Below, piece after piece: positions 1 through 10,248 of a stretch of DNA of 64,000 bases. Made by a program: the position numbers and the translations under genes. Under the pieces are notes generated by a model. That model made no database searches, was not told where the DNA came from, and saw only the letters and a program-made list of their open reading frames with translations. How positions within the stretch are numbered: position 1 is the stretch's first letter; every line of letters starts with the position of its first letter. Source of the DNA: Rhodanobacter humi (GTDB taxonomy: Bacteria > Pseudomonadota > Gammaproteobacteria > Xanthomonadales > Rhodanobacteraceae); assembly GCF_041107455.1 (NCBI RefSeq), contig NZ_JBGBPY010000001.1:2666001-2730000 (forward strand). Reading direction: 5' to 3'.

Positions 1-1
1 C

Positions 2-493
2 GACAGCGAGCCGCTGGCCTGGCCGCCGTCGCCGGAACTGCTGCAGCGGCTGGCCGAGCGCAACGCGAACACCCTGGCGACGCTGGCTGCGCTGGAGGAA
101 CGCCGCGCCGACCTCGGCGACGACGACAACCCGTTGATGCAGGAAATACTGCGCATGGATGCCAAGCTCACCGCGCTGGTGGAGATCGTGAACCAGTTGC
201 TGGCGCCCGCCGCCGCGCTGCCGCCGCGCCGGACGCTGCGCTTCAACGCGGTGGGCGCCGTGCTGCCGGCCGCACTGCTGCCGGCCGGCGAGGGCCTGCT
301 GCTGCGCCTGCGCTTCGATGCCTGCCGCAGCCTGCCGCTGGAATTGGCCGGCCGGATGGTGCGCACCGCCGATGAAAGTCGGGGCTTCGTCGAGTTCGCC
401 GTGCAGGGTGACGCGACAAGTGACGCGATTGAGCGCCTCGTGTTCCGCCATCACCGACGCAAAGTGGCAGAGGCGCGCCAGCAGCTCGGCTGA
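2..493 (+). CDS. PilZ-like domain protein (5' end outside window)
   Basis: The frame is open from the left edge, so the true start is not visible; 163 codons are present. The first third is leucine- and charge-rich and probably helical (LLQRLAERN, ALEERRADL). The rest looks like a PilZ beta-barrel: a basic entry (RRTLRF), alternating small and hydrophobic strands (VGAVLPA, LLLRLRF), and a closing helix (IERLVFRHHRRKVAEARQ) typical of PilZ ends. Known PilZ domains bind cyclic di-GMP and often tune motility. I do not see a clean RxxxR plus (D/N)xSxxG pair, so this may be an atypical, non-binding PilZ. The position just upstream of fleQ fits a role in flagellar control, which is inference. Confidence 0.5.
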   Translation, partial: DSEPLAWPPSPELLQRLAERNANTLATLAALEERRADLGDDDNPLMQEILRMDAKLTALVEIVNQLLAPAAALPPRRTLRFNAVGAVLPAALLPAGEGLLLRLRFDACRSLPLELAGRMVRTADESRGFVEFAVQGDATSDAIERLVFRHHRRKVAEARQQLG

Positions 494-519
494 CACTCCG
501 ACGGAGTTGTCATTTCACA

Positions 520-535
520 TGTGATATCGATCACA
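520..535. promoter_or_regulatory. CRP/Clp-type operator upstream of fleQ
   Basis: TGTGATATCGATCACA is a perfect 16-bp palindrome with the CRP consensus half-sites TGTGA and TCACA at the canonical 6-bp spacing. In xanthomonads this site type is read by Clp, a CRP homologue whose DNA binding is inhibited by cyclic di-GMP. It lies about 300 bp before the fleQ start and 27 bp after the PilZ-like gene, so it most likely acts on fleQ. No convincing -35/-10 pair is visible next to it. Confidence 0.7.
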
Positions 536-827
536 CTTGCGTGGTCCGGGCAGAGATTTTTTCGACGGCCGTCACGTGCTTCCGGATGGCTTCGTCACGG
601 TACCGATTTTTCGCAAAGACCTTTCGTGTCATGCGCTTGCGGCAAACTCTTGCGCATGCCGGCGCGGCGCAGCCGCCGTTTTCATGCAGCCGGGCGACGC
701 TTTGCCGTCGCGACCGCCGTCAAAGTTGGCCCCCTTGTTGCTCTTCGTTCATCAAGCCGGCGACGGAAAGCCGGCACTGACGAACAGCGCCCCCCGATGG
801 AAGCCGAAGGGTCGCGACGAGTGCGGT
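536..827. other. long non-coding leader before fleQ
   Basis: This stretch between the Clp-type site and the fleQ ribosome binding site contains no gene with credible codon use. A GG/GC pair near 642-660 resembles a sigma-54 element, but the spacing is one base short. I see no clear hairpin terminator. The length leaves room for a long regulated 5' untranslated region. Confidence 0.4.
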
Positions 828-841
828 AAGGAGAAGGGGCT

Positions 842-2275
<1,434 letters not shown>

Positions 2276-2285
2276 AACGCGAGTT

Positions 2286-2308
2286 GCCACGCGTCGGCGA
2301 CGCGTGGC
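2286..2308. promoter_or_regulatory. 10-bp perfect stem-loop overlapping the fliE -24 element
   Basis: GCCACGCGTC and GACGCGTGGC form a perfect 10-bp inverted repeat with a 3-nt loop, starting 10 bp after the fleQ stop. No T-run follows, so it is a poor intrinsic terminator. Its right arm overlaps the TGGC of the sigma-54 promoter at 2305. It could be an mRNA end structure for fleQ or an operator near the promoter. Confidence 0.5.
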
Positions 2309-2320
2309 ACGGCTCCTGCA
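2305..2320 (+). promoter_or_regulatory. sigma-54 promoter of the fliE operon
   Basis: TGGCACGGCTCCTGCA matches the consensus TGGCACG-N4-TTGCW at all but one position, with GG and GC at the required spacing. It is 68 bp upstream of the fliE ATG, in the expected FleQ-dependent position. Confidence 0.85.
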
Positions 2321-2387
2321 TTCATCCCCTGCAAACCCGTCGCGTGACGGGATTCCGTCTTCCACCCATCGGCATGGACACCGCGGC

Positions 2388-2714
2388 ATGAGCACGATCG
2401 ACGTCAACAACCTGCTTGCCCAGATGCGCCAGATGACGGCGCAGGTGCGCATGCCGGAGACCGCGGTGCAGGCGCCGGCGGGCGGCGGCCCGGCGAATTT
2501 CTCCACGCTGCTGCGGCAGTCCATCGCCGCGGTCGGCAACAGCCAGGTCGAGGCGGGCAACATGGCCGCGAGCTTCGAGCGCGGCGACCCCGGTGCCGAC
2601 CTCGGCCGCACCATGATCGCGGTGCAGAAGGCGGATCTCTCGCTGCGCACCGCGGTGGCGGTGCAGAACAAGCTGGTCGACGCCTACAAGGACGTCATGA
2701 ACATGTCGGTCTGA
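2388..2714 (+). CDS. fliE: flagellar basal-body protein FliE
   Basis: FliE joins the MS ring to the proximal rod and is one of the first rod substrates exported. The product is 108 aa, the usual size, starting MSTIDVNNLLAQMRQM. The C-terminal half carries the conserved FliE helix (ADLSLRTAVAVQNKLVDAYKDVMNM). A longer in-frame start at 2304 would overlap the sigma-54 promoter and gives an atypical N-terminus, so the ATG at 2388 is preferred. First gene of fliEFGHIJK. Confidence 0.93.
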   Translation: MSTIDVNNLLAQMRQMTAQVRMPETAVQAPAGGGPANFSTLLRQSIAAVGNSQVEAGNMAASFERGDPGADLGRTMIAVQKADLSLRTAVAVQNKLVDAYKDVMNMSV

Positions 2715-2760
2715 CGCCGACACCCCGATCACCGAACAGCCCTGACCGACGAGCAGCAGC

Positions 2761-4479
2761 ATGGCCGACAACGCCATCGCGACGACCGCCAACAACAGCG
2801 GCGCGCGCCTGGACTCCCTCAAGCAGATCACCCGCAATCCGGCGGCGCGCCAACTCGCGCTGCTGGTGGCGGTGGCCGCGGCGGTGGCGCTGGGCGTGGC
2901 GGTGGTGTTGTGGTCGCGCGGCCCGAACTACGGCCTGCTGTACGCGGGGCTGGACCAGAAGGACGCCGCCGCGATCGCGCAGGAGCTGCAGGCCTCCGAC
3001 ACCGTGTACAAGCTGGGCGGCGACGGCACCTCGATCATGGTGCCGGCCGCCGACCTCGCCGCGCTGCGGCTGCGGCTGGCGGCGAAGGGTCTGCCGCAGG
3101 GCAGCGCCGCGATCAATACGCCGCCGGCCGGCGACTCGCCGTTCGGCATGAGCGACCTCGCCGAGCGCACGCGCTACCAGCAGATGCTGGAGAGCGACCT
3201 CGGCTCCACCATCGCCTCGCTGCAGTCGGTGCGCGCCGCGCGCGTGCACCTGGCGATGCCCAAGCCTTCGGCTTTCATCCGCGACAGTCGCGGCGCCAGC
3301 GCCTCGGTGCTGCTCACGCTGTACCAGGGCCGCCAGCTCGACGCGGGCCAGGTGGCGGCGATCGTGCACCTGGTGGCGTCCAGCGTGCCGGGGCTGGATC
3401 CCAACCAGGTCTCGGTGGTCGACCAGCAGGGCCGGCTGCTGACCGGCAATGCGGACGCGCCCGGCGAGACCGGCGACAACCGCCTGCGCCTGGCCACGCG
3501 CATCGAGAACACCTATGCCCAGCGCATCGAGGAACTGCTGACGCCGCTGGTCGGGCCCGGCCGCGTGCGCGCGCAGGTCAACGCGGACCTGGATTTCAGC
3601 CAGACCGAGAAGGCCAGCGAAACCTACGGCCACGATCATCCGGCGCTGCGCAGCGAGCAGGTCAGCAGCGAGCAGCGCAGCGACGGTGGTGCCGCCGCCG
3701 GCGGCGTGCCCGGCGCGCTCAGCAACCAGCCGCCGGCGACGGTGGCGCAGCCCACCGCCGCGAAACCGAACGCCGGCGCGGCCGCTGCGCCGGGCAACAC
3801 GGCGTCGACCACCACGAGCAGCCGCGACGGCGAGAGTTCCAGCAGCGCCACGCGCAATTACGAACTGGACCGCACCATCAGTCACGTCAGCGATCCGGCC
3901 GGCCGGCTGGCCCGCCTCACCGTGGCGGTGGTGGTGGACGACAAGCTCGCGGCGGCCGTCGCCGGTGCCGCCAGCGGTGCCAGGGACGTGCCGTTCACGC
4001 CGCAGGAACTGCAGCACCTCACGGACCTGGTGAAGAACGCCGTGGGTTTCGACGCCGCGCGCGGCGACAGCGTCAGCGTGATCAACCAGGCCTTCCACCG
4101 CAACGCCGCGCCGGACGCGGCGCCCGCGACGCCGCTGTGGGAACGCCCCGGCGCGCTGGACCTGATCAAGCAAGGCCTCGGCGTGCTGATCGCACTGTTG
4201 GTCGCGTTCGGCCTGCTGCGCCCGCTGCTCAAGGGCCTGCTGCGCGGCGGGCCGTCGAAGGAAATCCTGGCGGCGCCGCTGCCGACCGTGTCCGTGCGCG
4301 TGGGCGACGACGAGCCGCAGGAGGGCGGCCGGCTGTCCGGCAGCCAGCCGGCCCGCCTCGACGCGGCGCCAGCGCTGGCCTACGAACAGCGCATCGGCCA
4401 GGCCAGGCGCATGGTCGGCGAGAACTCCCGGCAGGTGGCCCAAGTGGTAAGGAACTGGGTGAACGAAGATGGCAATTAA
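2761..4479 (+). CDS. fliF: flagellar MS-ring protein FliF
   Basis: FliF forms the inner-membrane MS ring on which the rotor and the export gate assemble. Length 572 aa, typical. Two membrane segments bracket the periplasmic ring-building motifs: TM1 about 31-51 (LALLVAVAAAVALGVAVVLW) and TM2 about 472-487. The YscJ/FliF-type domain follows TM1 (NYGLLYAGLDQKDAAAIAQEL). A low-complexity Ala/Pro/Gly/Ser stretch around residues 300-365 is the known variable loop. The cytoplasmic tail ends with the FliG-binding helix (RQVAQVVRNWVNEDG). Overlaps fliG by 11 bp. Confidence 0.96.
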   Translation: MADNAIATTANNSGARLDSLKQITRNPAARQLALLVAVAAAVALGVAVVLWSRGPNYGLLYAGLDQKDAAAIAQELQASDTVYKLGGDGTSIMVPAADLAALRLRLAAKGLPQGSAAINTPPAGDSPFGMSDLAERTRYQQMLESDLGSTIASLQSVRAARVHLAMPKPSAFIRDSRGASASVLLTLYQGRQLDAGQVAAIVHLVASSVPGLDPNQVSVVDQQGRLLTGNADAPGETGDNRLRLATRIENTYAQRIEELLTPLVGPGRVRAQVNADLDFSQTEKASETYGHDHPALRSEQVSSEQRSDGGAAAGGVPGALSNQPPATVAQPTAAKPNAGAAAAPGNTASTTTSSRDGESSSSATRNYELDRTISHVSDPAGRLARLTVAVVVDDKLAAAVAGAASGARDVPFTPQELQHLTDLVKNAVGFDAARGDSVSVINQAFHRNAAPDAAPATPLWERPGALDLIKQGLGVLIALLVAFGLLRPLLKGLLRGGPSKEILAAPLPTVSVRVGDDEPQEGGRLSGSQPARLDAAPALAYEQRIGQARRMVGENSRQVAQVVRNWVNEDGN

Positions 4480-5485
4480 CCGTCACGAGGCGCCCGTCAC
4501 CGGCGCGCAGCGCGCGGCGATCCTGCTGCTCACGCTCGGCGAGCAGGACGCGGCCGAGGTGCTCAAGCACCTGAGCGCGCGCGACGTGCAGGCGGTCGGC
4601 AGCGCGATGGCCGCGCTCTCCAGCGTCTCGCGCGAGCAGGTGACGGACGCGCTGGACAAGCTCGACGAGGACATGGGCCGGCAGACTTCGCTGGGCGTCG
4701 GCACCGAGGAATACATCCGCAAGATCCTGACCAACGCGCTGGGCGAGACCAAGGCCGGCGGCCTGATCGACCGCATCCTGCTCGGCCGCAGCTCGAAGGG
4801 GCTGGAATCGCTGAAATGGATGGAGAGCCGCGCGATCGCCGAGATGATCAACCAGGAACATCCGCAGATCATCGCGCTGGTGCTGGCGCACCTGGAGCCG
4901 GACCAGGCGGCCGAGGTGATCGGCTACCTGCCGCCGCGCGTGCGTTCCGACGCGGTGATGCGCATCGCCACGCTCGACGGCGTGCAGCCGCACGCGCTGA
5001 ACGAGCTGGACGAGATCATGGAGCGCCAGTTCAACGGCAACACCAAGAAGCTGAAGTCCGCCAACGTGGGCGGGCTGAAGGCGGCCGCCAACATCCTCAA
5101 CGCGATGGACAGCACCCGCGAAGCCGAGCTGATGACCGCGATCCGCAGCCAGGACGAGGCGCTGGGCGGACGCATCGAGGATCTGATGTTCGTGTTCGAG
5201 GATCTCGCCGAACTGGACGATCGCGGCATGCAGACCCTGTTGCGCGAGGTGCCGTCGGGCATCCTGATCACCGCGCTGAAGGGCGCCGAGCCGGCGATCC
5301 GCGAGAAGATCTTCGCGAACATGTCCAAGCGCGCCGCCGACATGATGCGCGACGACCTGGAAGTGAAGGGCCCGGTGCGCCTCAGCGAGGTCGACGCGGC
5401 GCAGAAGGAAGTGCTGGCCGCGGCCAGGAAGCTCGCCGACGCCGGCCAGCTCAGCCTGGGCGGTGCCGGGGATGACTACGTCTGA
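4469..5485 (+). CDS. fliG: flagellar motor switch protein FliG
   Basis: FliG is the torque-generating rotor protein that contacts FliF, FliM and the stator. Length 338 aa, standard. The middle-domain EHPQ motif is present (INQEHPQIIALVLAHL). The C-terminal torque helix carries the expected charged residues (FEDLAELDDRGMQTLLREV). The ATG lies inside the end of fliF, which suggests translational coupling. Confidence 0.96.
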   Translation: MAINRHEAPVTGAQRAAILLLTLGEQDAAEVLKHLSARDVQAVGSAMAALSSVSREQVTDALDKLDEDMGRQTSLGVGTEEYIRKILTNALGETKAGGLIDRILLGRSSKGLESLKWMESRAIAEMINQEHPQIIALVLAHLEPDQAAEVIGYLPPRVRSDAVMRIATLDGVQPHALNELDEIMERQFNGNTKKLKSANVGGLKAAANILNAMDSTREAELMTAIRSQDEALGGRIEDLMFVFEDLAELDDRGMQTLLREVPSGILITALKGAEPAIREKIFANMSKRAADMMRDDLEVKGPVRLSEVDAAQKEVLAAARKLADAGQLSLGGAGDDYV

Positions 5486-6114
5486 TGGCGGCCGCGATCC
5501 ACGATGCCGCGATGGACTTCCGGCGCTGGGAGATGCCGCAGGTCGGCAACGAGTCGGAGGCGGCGCAGGACGACGCGGTGCCGCCGCAGCCGACCGTGCG
5601 CGAGTTGGAGGCGCTGGAGCAGCAGGCGCGCGATGAAGGTCGCGCCGCCGGCCTCGCCGAAGGGCGGGCCGTGGCCGCGCAGGAACTGCGCGAGCGGCTG
5701 GCGCAGCTCGACGCCGTGTATGAAGCGGTAGCGCGCCCGCTGCAGGCATTCGACGAACAGGTGGCACAGGAGCTGGCCCGCCTCGCGATGGTGGTGGCCG
5801 GCCGGGTGGTCGCGCACGAGCTGCAATTGTCGCCCGAGCTGGTCGTACGCGCCGTGCGCGAGGCGGCCAACGCGCTGCCCGCGGCGACCCGCGAATTGCG
5901 CGTGCATCTGCATCCGCAGGACCTCGCCCTGCTGCGGGAACTCGGCGCGGCCGAACGCCACTGGCAACTGCTGGCCGATCCCGCGCTCGCGCGCGGCGAC
6001 TGCCGGCTGGAAAGCGAACACTCGCGCCTCGACGCGCGGGTGGAAACCCGCCTCGCGGCGGTGGTCGATGCCGTGCTCGGCGAAGCCGCCGGGCCGCACG
6101 AGGGTGCCGCATGA
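5485..6114 (+). CDS. fliH: flagellar export ATPase regulator FliH
   Basis: FliH is the peripheral stalk of the export ATPase and holds FliI near the export gate. The 209-aa product has an Ala/Gln/Arg-rich coiled-coil middle ([26 protein letters not shown]) and the FliH/HrpE-type C-terminal domain ([24 protein letters not shown]). The start overlaps the fliG stop by one base and the end overlaps fliI by 4 bp (ATGA). Confidence 0.9.
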   Translation: MAAAIHDAAMDFRRWEMPQVGNESEAAQDDAVPPQPTVRELEALEQQARDEGRAAGLAEGRAVAAQELRERLAQLDAVYEAVARPLQAFDEQVAQELARLAMVVAGRVVAHELQLSPELVVRAVREAANALPAATRELRVHLHPQDLALLRELGAAERHWQLLADPALARGDCRLESEHSRLDARVETRLAAVVDAVLGEAAGPHEGAA

Positions 6115-7478
6115 ACGCCGTGGCCGATCCGGCCGCGCGCCGCGCGCGCTGGCAGCGCCAGTTCGCGCGGCACGCCGCCCGCGCCGCCGCGGCACGCACG
6201 CTCAACGTGGAAGGCAGCCTGCGTCGCGTGGTGGGGCTCACCCTCGAAGCCGAAGGCTGCGAGGCCGCGCTGGGCGCGCGTTGCCTGGTCGACACCGCCG
6301 ACGGCGCCACGCTGGAAACCGAAGTGGTGGGCTTCGCCGACGAACGCCTGCTGCTGATGCCGGTGGGCGACATGCACGGCGTGTTGCCGAACGCGCGCGT
6401 GCGCCCCTGCGCGCGCAGCGGCGGCCTGCCGGTGGGCCGGCAGTTGCTGGGCCGGGTGGTCGGCGCCGACGGCCTGCCGCTGGACGGCCAGGGCGCACTC
6501 GATGCCGACGAACATGCCGCGCTGAAGAACGAGCCGATCAACCCGATGGCGCGCAAGCCGATAGCCGCGCCGCTGGACGTGGGCGTGCGCGCGATCAACG
6601 CCCTGCTCACCGTGGGCCGCGGCCAGCGCCTGGGCCTGTTCGCGGGCTCCGGCGTGGGCAAGTCCACCCTGCTCGGCATAATGACGCGCTACACCGACGC
6701 CGACGTGGTGGTGGTGGGCCTGATCGGCGAGCGCGGCCGCGAGGTGAAGGAATTCGTCGAACACACATTGGGGCCGGAGGGCAGGGCGCGGGCAGTGATC
6801 GTGGCCGCGCCCGCCGACGCGCCGCCGCTGAAGCGCCTGCGTGGCGCGCAGTACGCCACCGCGATCGCCGAATGGTTCCGCGACCAGGGCCTGCGCGTGC
6901 TGCTGCTGATGGATTCGCTGACCCGCTACGCCCAGGCGCAGCGCGAGATCGCGCTGGCGATCGGCGAGCCGCCCGCGACCAAGGGTTATCCACCGTCCGT
7001 GTTCGCGCTGCTGCCCGCACTGGTCGAGCGCGCCGGCAACGACGCCGAGGGACGCGGCTCGATCACCGCGTTCTATACCGTGCTCACCGAGGGCGACGAC
7101 TACCGCCACGATCCGATCGCCGATGCGGCGCGCGCGATCCTGGACGGCCATGTCGTGCTGTCGCGCGACCTCGCCGAGGCCGGCCACTACCCGGCGATCG
7201 ACATCGAGGCCTCGATCAGCCGCGTGATGCCGCAGGTGACGGCGCGCGAGCACTTGCAGGCGGCGCAGCGCTTCCGTCGCGTCTACTCGGCCTATCGCCA
7301 GCAGCGCGACCTGATCGCGGTGGGCGCCTACCAGAAGGGGTCCGACCCGCAGGTGGACCTGGCCATCGAACTGTGGCCGCAGTTGCGCGACTTCCTGCAG
7401 CAGGAAGTCGACGAACCGATGACGCTCGAAACCGCCGTCGAGCAGCTCGGCAAGCTCGCCGAACAGGTGACCGCATGA
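6111..7478 (+). CDS. fliI: flagellum-specific export ATPase FliI
   Basis: The AAA-type ATPase energizes early substrate delivery to the flagellar type III export gate. Length 455 aa. Walker A GSGVGKST lies at 179-186, and the Walker B region reads [28 protein letters not shown], the signature shared with F1-beta. The family motif [18 protein letters not shown] is intact. The ATG overlaps the fliH stop (ATGA). Confidence 0.96.
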   Translation: MNAVADPAARRARWQRQFARHAARAAAARTLNVEGSLRRVVGLTLEAEGCEAALGARCLVDTADGATLETEVVGFADERLLLMPVGDMHGVLPNARVRPCARSGGLPVGRQLLGRVVGADGLPLDGQGALDADEHAALKNEPINPMARKPIAAPLDVGVRAINALLTVGRGQRLGLFAGSGVGKSTLLGIMTRYTDADVVVVGLIGERGREVKEFVEHTLGPEGRARAVIVAAPADAPPLKRLRGAQYATAIAEWFRDQGLRVLLLMDSLTRYAQAQREIALAIGEPPATKGYPPSVFALLPALVERAGNDAEGRGSITAFYTVLTEGDDYRHDPIADAARAILDGHVVLSRDLAEAGHYPAIDIEASISRVMPQVTAREHLQAAQRFRRVYSAYRQQRDLIAVGAYQKGSDPQVDLAIELWPQLRDFLQQEVDEPMTLETAVEQLGKLAEQVTA

Positions 7479-7900
7479 ATTCCCGCTCGAAACGCCTGCA
7501 ACCGGCGGTGGACCAGGCCCACCAGCAGACCGAGGATGCGATGGCGAAGCTGGCCACGCAGCAGCAGCAGCTGGCGAAGGCCGAACACCAGCTCGGCGAA
7601 CTCGAGCGTTACCGCGCCGAATACGCCGCCGCGGGCGAGGGTGCGGTCAGCGTCAGCGCGCTGCTCAACCGCCAGCAGTTCGTCGCGCGCATCGACCAGG
7701 CGATCGCCCAGCAGAGCGCCGAGGTCCACCGCCAGCATCGCCGGCTAGCCCAGGTGCGCGACTCCTGGCAGCAGGCGCATGCGCGCGAAAGCGCGCTGGG
7801 CAGTGTGGTCGCGCAGCACCAGGAACACGAGCGTCGCGCCGAGGATAGGCGCGAACAGGCCGAGGTCGACGAACGCATGCAGCAACGGCGGCCGCGATGA
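7475..7900 (+). CDS. fliJ: flagellar export chaperone FliJ
   Basis: FliJ is the small central coiled coil of the FliI ring. The 141-aa product is almost entirely helical, rich in Gln, Glu, Arg and Ala ([25 protein letters not shown]), with the FliJ C-terminal pattern of paired basic and acidic residues. Sequence conservation is low in this family, so the call leans on size, coiled-coil nature and position between fliI and fliK. ATGA overlap with fliI. Confidence 0.85.
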   Translation: MNSRSKRLQPAVDQAHQQTEDAMAKLATQQQQLAKAEHQLGELERYRAEYAAAGEGAVSVSALLNRQQFVARIDQAIAQQSAEVHRQHRRLAQVRDSWQQAHARESALGSVVAQHQEHERRAEDRREQAEVDERMQQRRPR

Positions 7901-7934
7901 AGCGCCGGTCCGCCAACACGGGAATCCTTGCGCC

Positions 7935-9161
7935 ATGACGCCAGCCCCCATGCTTCCCCAACTGCCTGCCGCGAACAGCGTGCGCAGCGCGCCCGCCGCC
8001 GCGCCAGGCAACAGCCCGGCACCGAATCCGTTCGATCACCACCTGCAGGCAGCTCGCGGCGCACGGCCCGCCGACACGCCACCGCCGGCGGACCAGTCGT
8101 CCGCATCGGCGCCGGCTGCGCGCGCGCCGGCCGATTCATCCACCACGCATGCGGGGGCGAAGCCCGCGCAGGGGTCGAACGTGTCGACGGTTGCCACGAC
8201 ATCCGCGGCGTCAGCCGCGTCGGCGACGGGTACGTCGCCCACCGCGCCGCGCGGGCCGATGGACGCCACCCAGGCCGATATCGCCCTGCTCGTGGCCCAG
8301 GCCGCGCCTGCCGTCGCCGAGGCGGGCGATGCCGTGGCCGCCGCCACGGCGAAGGCGGCGGACCCCGCGAAAACCTCGGCGGCCGGTGAGCAGGGTGCCG
8401 CCACGCTGGCCGGCGCCCTGCTCGCCATGCTCGGCCAGGTGGCGAACGGCGTGCCGGCGACATCGTCCGGCGCGGACGATGCCACGGTGTCGGCGGACGG
8501 CGCGGCCTCGGGCCAGGCCAAGGCCGCCGTGATGCCGCAAGGCATGGGACTGGACGACAAGGCCGCTGCGGCGGCGGTTGCCACGGCCACGCCCGTCGCA
8601 AGCCTCGCCGCCGCACTGGGCAACGCGGAGCACGCGCTCGCGGCCGGCGGCACCGACACCCACAAGGATCACGGCCTGGAAGCGCTGGCGCTGGCCACCG
8701 CGCCTGCGCCGACCCCGGCACCCGCCACGCCGGCGCTACCCCAGCTGCAGTTGGCGTCGCCGCCGGGCAGCCCCGGCTTCGCCGGCGAACTCGGCCAGCA
8801 GGTGCTGTGGCTGGGCCAGCAGGACATCAAGGAGGCGAAGATCCGCCTGCATCCCGAGGATCTCGGCTCGATCGACGTGCATCTCAGCGTGAGCCACGAC
8901 CGCGTGGACGTGGTGTTCAGCGCGCAGCACCCGGCCGCCGTCACGGCGGTGCAGCAGAGCCTGCCGCAGCTCGATCAGCTGCTGGCCCGGCATGGCCTCG
9001 CGCTGGGCCACGCCGAGGTGGGACAGCAGCAGAATCGCGGCGACCAGCACGCGCGCGGCGAGGGACATGGCGCGTCGACGGCGGACGAGATCGGCGAAGT
9101 GCAGGGCGTGAGCCTGCCCGTCGCGAGCGGCCGGATCGGCCTGCTCGACGCATTCGCCTGA
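7935..9161 (+). CDS. fliK: flagellar hook-length control protein FliK
   Basis: FliK is the exported ruler that measures hook length and triggers the FlhB specificity switch. The 408-aa product has a long Ala/Pro/Thr-rich disordered N-terminal two thirds and a conserved C-terminal FliK_C core (KIRLHPEDLGSIDVHLSVSHDRVDVVFSA, then PQLDQLLARHGLALGHAEV). The ATG at 7935 is preferred over an in-frame upstream start, which would lie inside fliJ; 7950 is also possible. A second FliK-like gene is at 31109-32254. Confidence 0.88.
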   Translation: MTPAPMLPQLPAANSVRSAPAAAPGNSPAPNPFDHHLQAARGARPADTPPPADQSSASAPAARAPADSSTTHAGAKPAQGSNVSTVATTSAASAASATGTSPTAPRGPMDATQADIALLVAQAAPAVAEAGDAVAAATAKAADPAKTSAAGEQGAATLAGALLAMLGQVANGVPATSSGADDATVSADGAASGQAKAAVMPQGMGLDDKAAAAAVATATPVASLAAALGNAEHALAAGGTDTHKDHGLEALALATAPAPTPAPATPALPQLQLASPPGSPGFAGELGQQVLWLGQQDIKEAKIRLHPEDLGSIDVHLSVSHDRVDVVFSAQHPAAVTAVQQSLPQLDQLLARHGLALGHAEVGQQQNRGDQHARGEGHGASTADEIGEVQGVSLPVASGRIGLLDAFA

Positions 9162-9676
9162 GACTCATTGCGTTTCGGTGGACTGAAAGGACGGGCATTG
9201 GTGCTCTCGAGCCTTTGTTCGTCATGCCCACGCAAGCGCACTGCTGTCCGGAATACCCGAGTTTCCAATTCGTGGACTCGAGCAGCACAAGCTCTCGCTT
9301 TGAGCAACGAAACCGAGCGACTTGAATTCGCGCAGGGCTGGCCAGTGAGTCCCTCTCCCTCCGGGAGAGGATGGCGGCAGCCGGGAAGCGAAGCGCACGG
9401 CAAGTCCGAACCCTCTCCCCCGACCCCTCTTCCTCGCTCCTCAAAGCAGGGCCATCCATGGCCCTTCCCCGCGTCCGGAGGGAGAGGGGAGGATGGCGCC
9501 AGCGAATTTCCCTCCACGGCTGAAGACCGCGCTCCAGTCTGCATGACGCCGCCGTTTCGGCGCGCGTCGCGATCGCGTCGCGGCGGGCTTCCGGCACGCG
9601 TCAAGAAAGCGCCGCGCAGCTTCCCGGTCTTCGCGCAGACAGCCGCGAATCCGCTTGCCGCAAGGCTTTCCGTGCA
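9162..9676. repeat. repeat-rich non-coding gap between fliK and fliL
   Basis: About 515 bp with no credible gene, although one frame stays open into fliL. It holds copies of the xanthomonad CTCTCCC/GGGAGAGG palindrome: CCTCTCCC-TCC-GGGAGAGG at 9352-9370, and further arms around 9411-9495 with a GGGCCATCCATGGCCC hairpin near 9451. The segment 9219-9310 reads like a degenerate dispersed repeat. The sigma-54 promoter for fliL follows directly. Confidence 0.6.
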
Positions 9677-9692
9677 TGGCACATGGATTGCA
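9677..9692 (+). promoter_or_regulatory. sigma-54 promoter of the fliL operon
   Basis: TGGCACATGGATTGCA fits TGGCAC-N5-TTGCW, with GG and GC at the correct 10-bp spacing. It lies 57 bp before the fliL ATG and is the second strong FleQ-type promoter in the window. Confidence 0.85.
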
Positions 9693-9749
9693 TTGGATGG
9701 GTGGGCGCGCCGCGGCGCGCAACTCCCAACCCGGCGGATCGAGGATTTC

Positions 9750-10235
9750 ATGGCCAACGAGGAACAGACCGAGGCGGCACCGGCGGCGCGCAAGCGACGC
9801 GGTCCGCTGCTGATCGGCGTGGTGGCGTTGCTGGTGCTGGCCGGCGGCGGCTACGCCTGGCAGGCGCAGAAGGCCGCGCATGCGGCCGCCACCAGGCAGA
9901 CCGTGACGGACACCAAGCCCGAGCTGTACCTGCCGATGGATCCGCCCTTCGTGGTGAATTTCCGCGACGAGCAGTCGCTGCGCTACCTGCAGGTGGCGGT
10001 GACCCTGATGGCGCACGATCCGAAGGCGATCGAAGTGGCGAAGTCCGCCGATCCGGTGATCCGCGACGCGCTGGTATCGCTGTTCAGCAACCAGGAGTAC
10101 TCGATCATCAGCAACGCCGCCGGCCGCGAGAAGCTGCAGGCGCAGGCGCTGGCCGCGGTGCGCAAGATCGTCCAGGCGCGGCTGGGCCGGCCCGGCATCG
10201 ACGCGTTGTACTTCACCAGCTTCGTGATGCAGTGA
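9750..10235 (+). CDS. fliL: flagellar basal-body-associated protein FliL
   Basis: FliL is a single-pass inner-membrane protein that surrounds the stator and supports torque. The 161-aa product has a short cytoplasmic basic tail (ARKRRG), one membrane segment about 21-38 (LLIGVVALLVLAGGGYAW) and the periplasmic FliL domain (YLPMDPPFVVNFRDEQSLRYLQVAVTLMA). The upstream open frame is ignored because it has no FliL similarity and contains repeats. First gene of fliLMNOPQR. Confidence 0.93.
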   Translation: MANEEQTEAAPAARKRRGPLLIGVVALLVLAGGGYAWQAQKAAHAAATRQTVTDTKPELYLPMDPPFVVNFRDEQSLRYLQVAVTLMAHDPKAIEVAKSADPVIRDALVSLFSNQEYSIISNAAGREKLQAQALAAVRKIVQARLGRPGIDALYFTSFVMQ

Positions 10236-10248
10236 CGGGACGCCGGCG

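Noticed and set aside
640-660. TGCGGCAAACTCTTGCG as a sigma-54 promoter of fleQ
   Set aside because: The distance between GG and GC is 9 instead of 10 bp, which sigma-54 does not tolerate well.
9168-9749. N-terminal extension of fliL by about 190 residues
   Set aside because: The frame is open by chance through repeats and the sigma-54 promoter; FliL proteins start just before the membrane segment.
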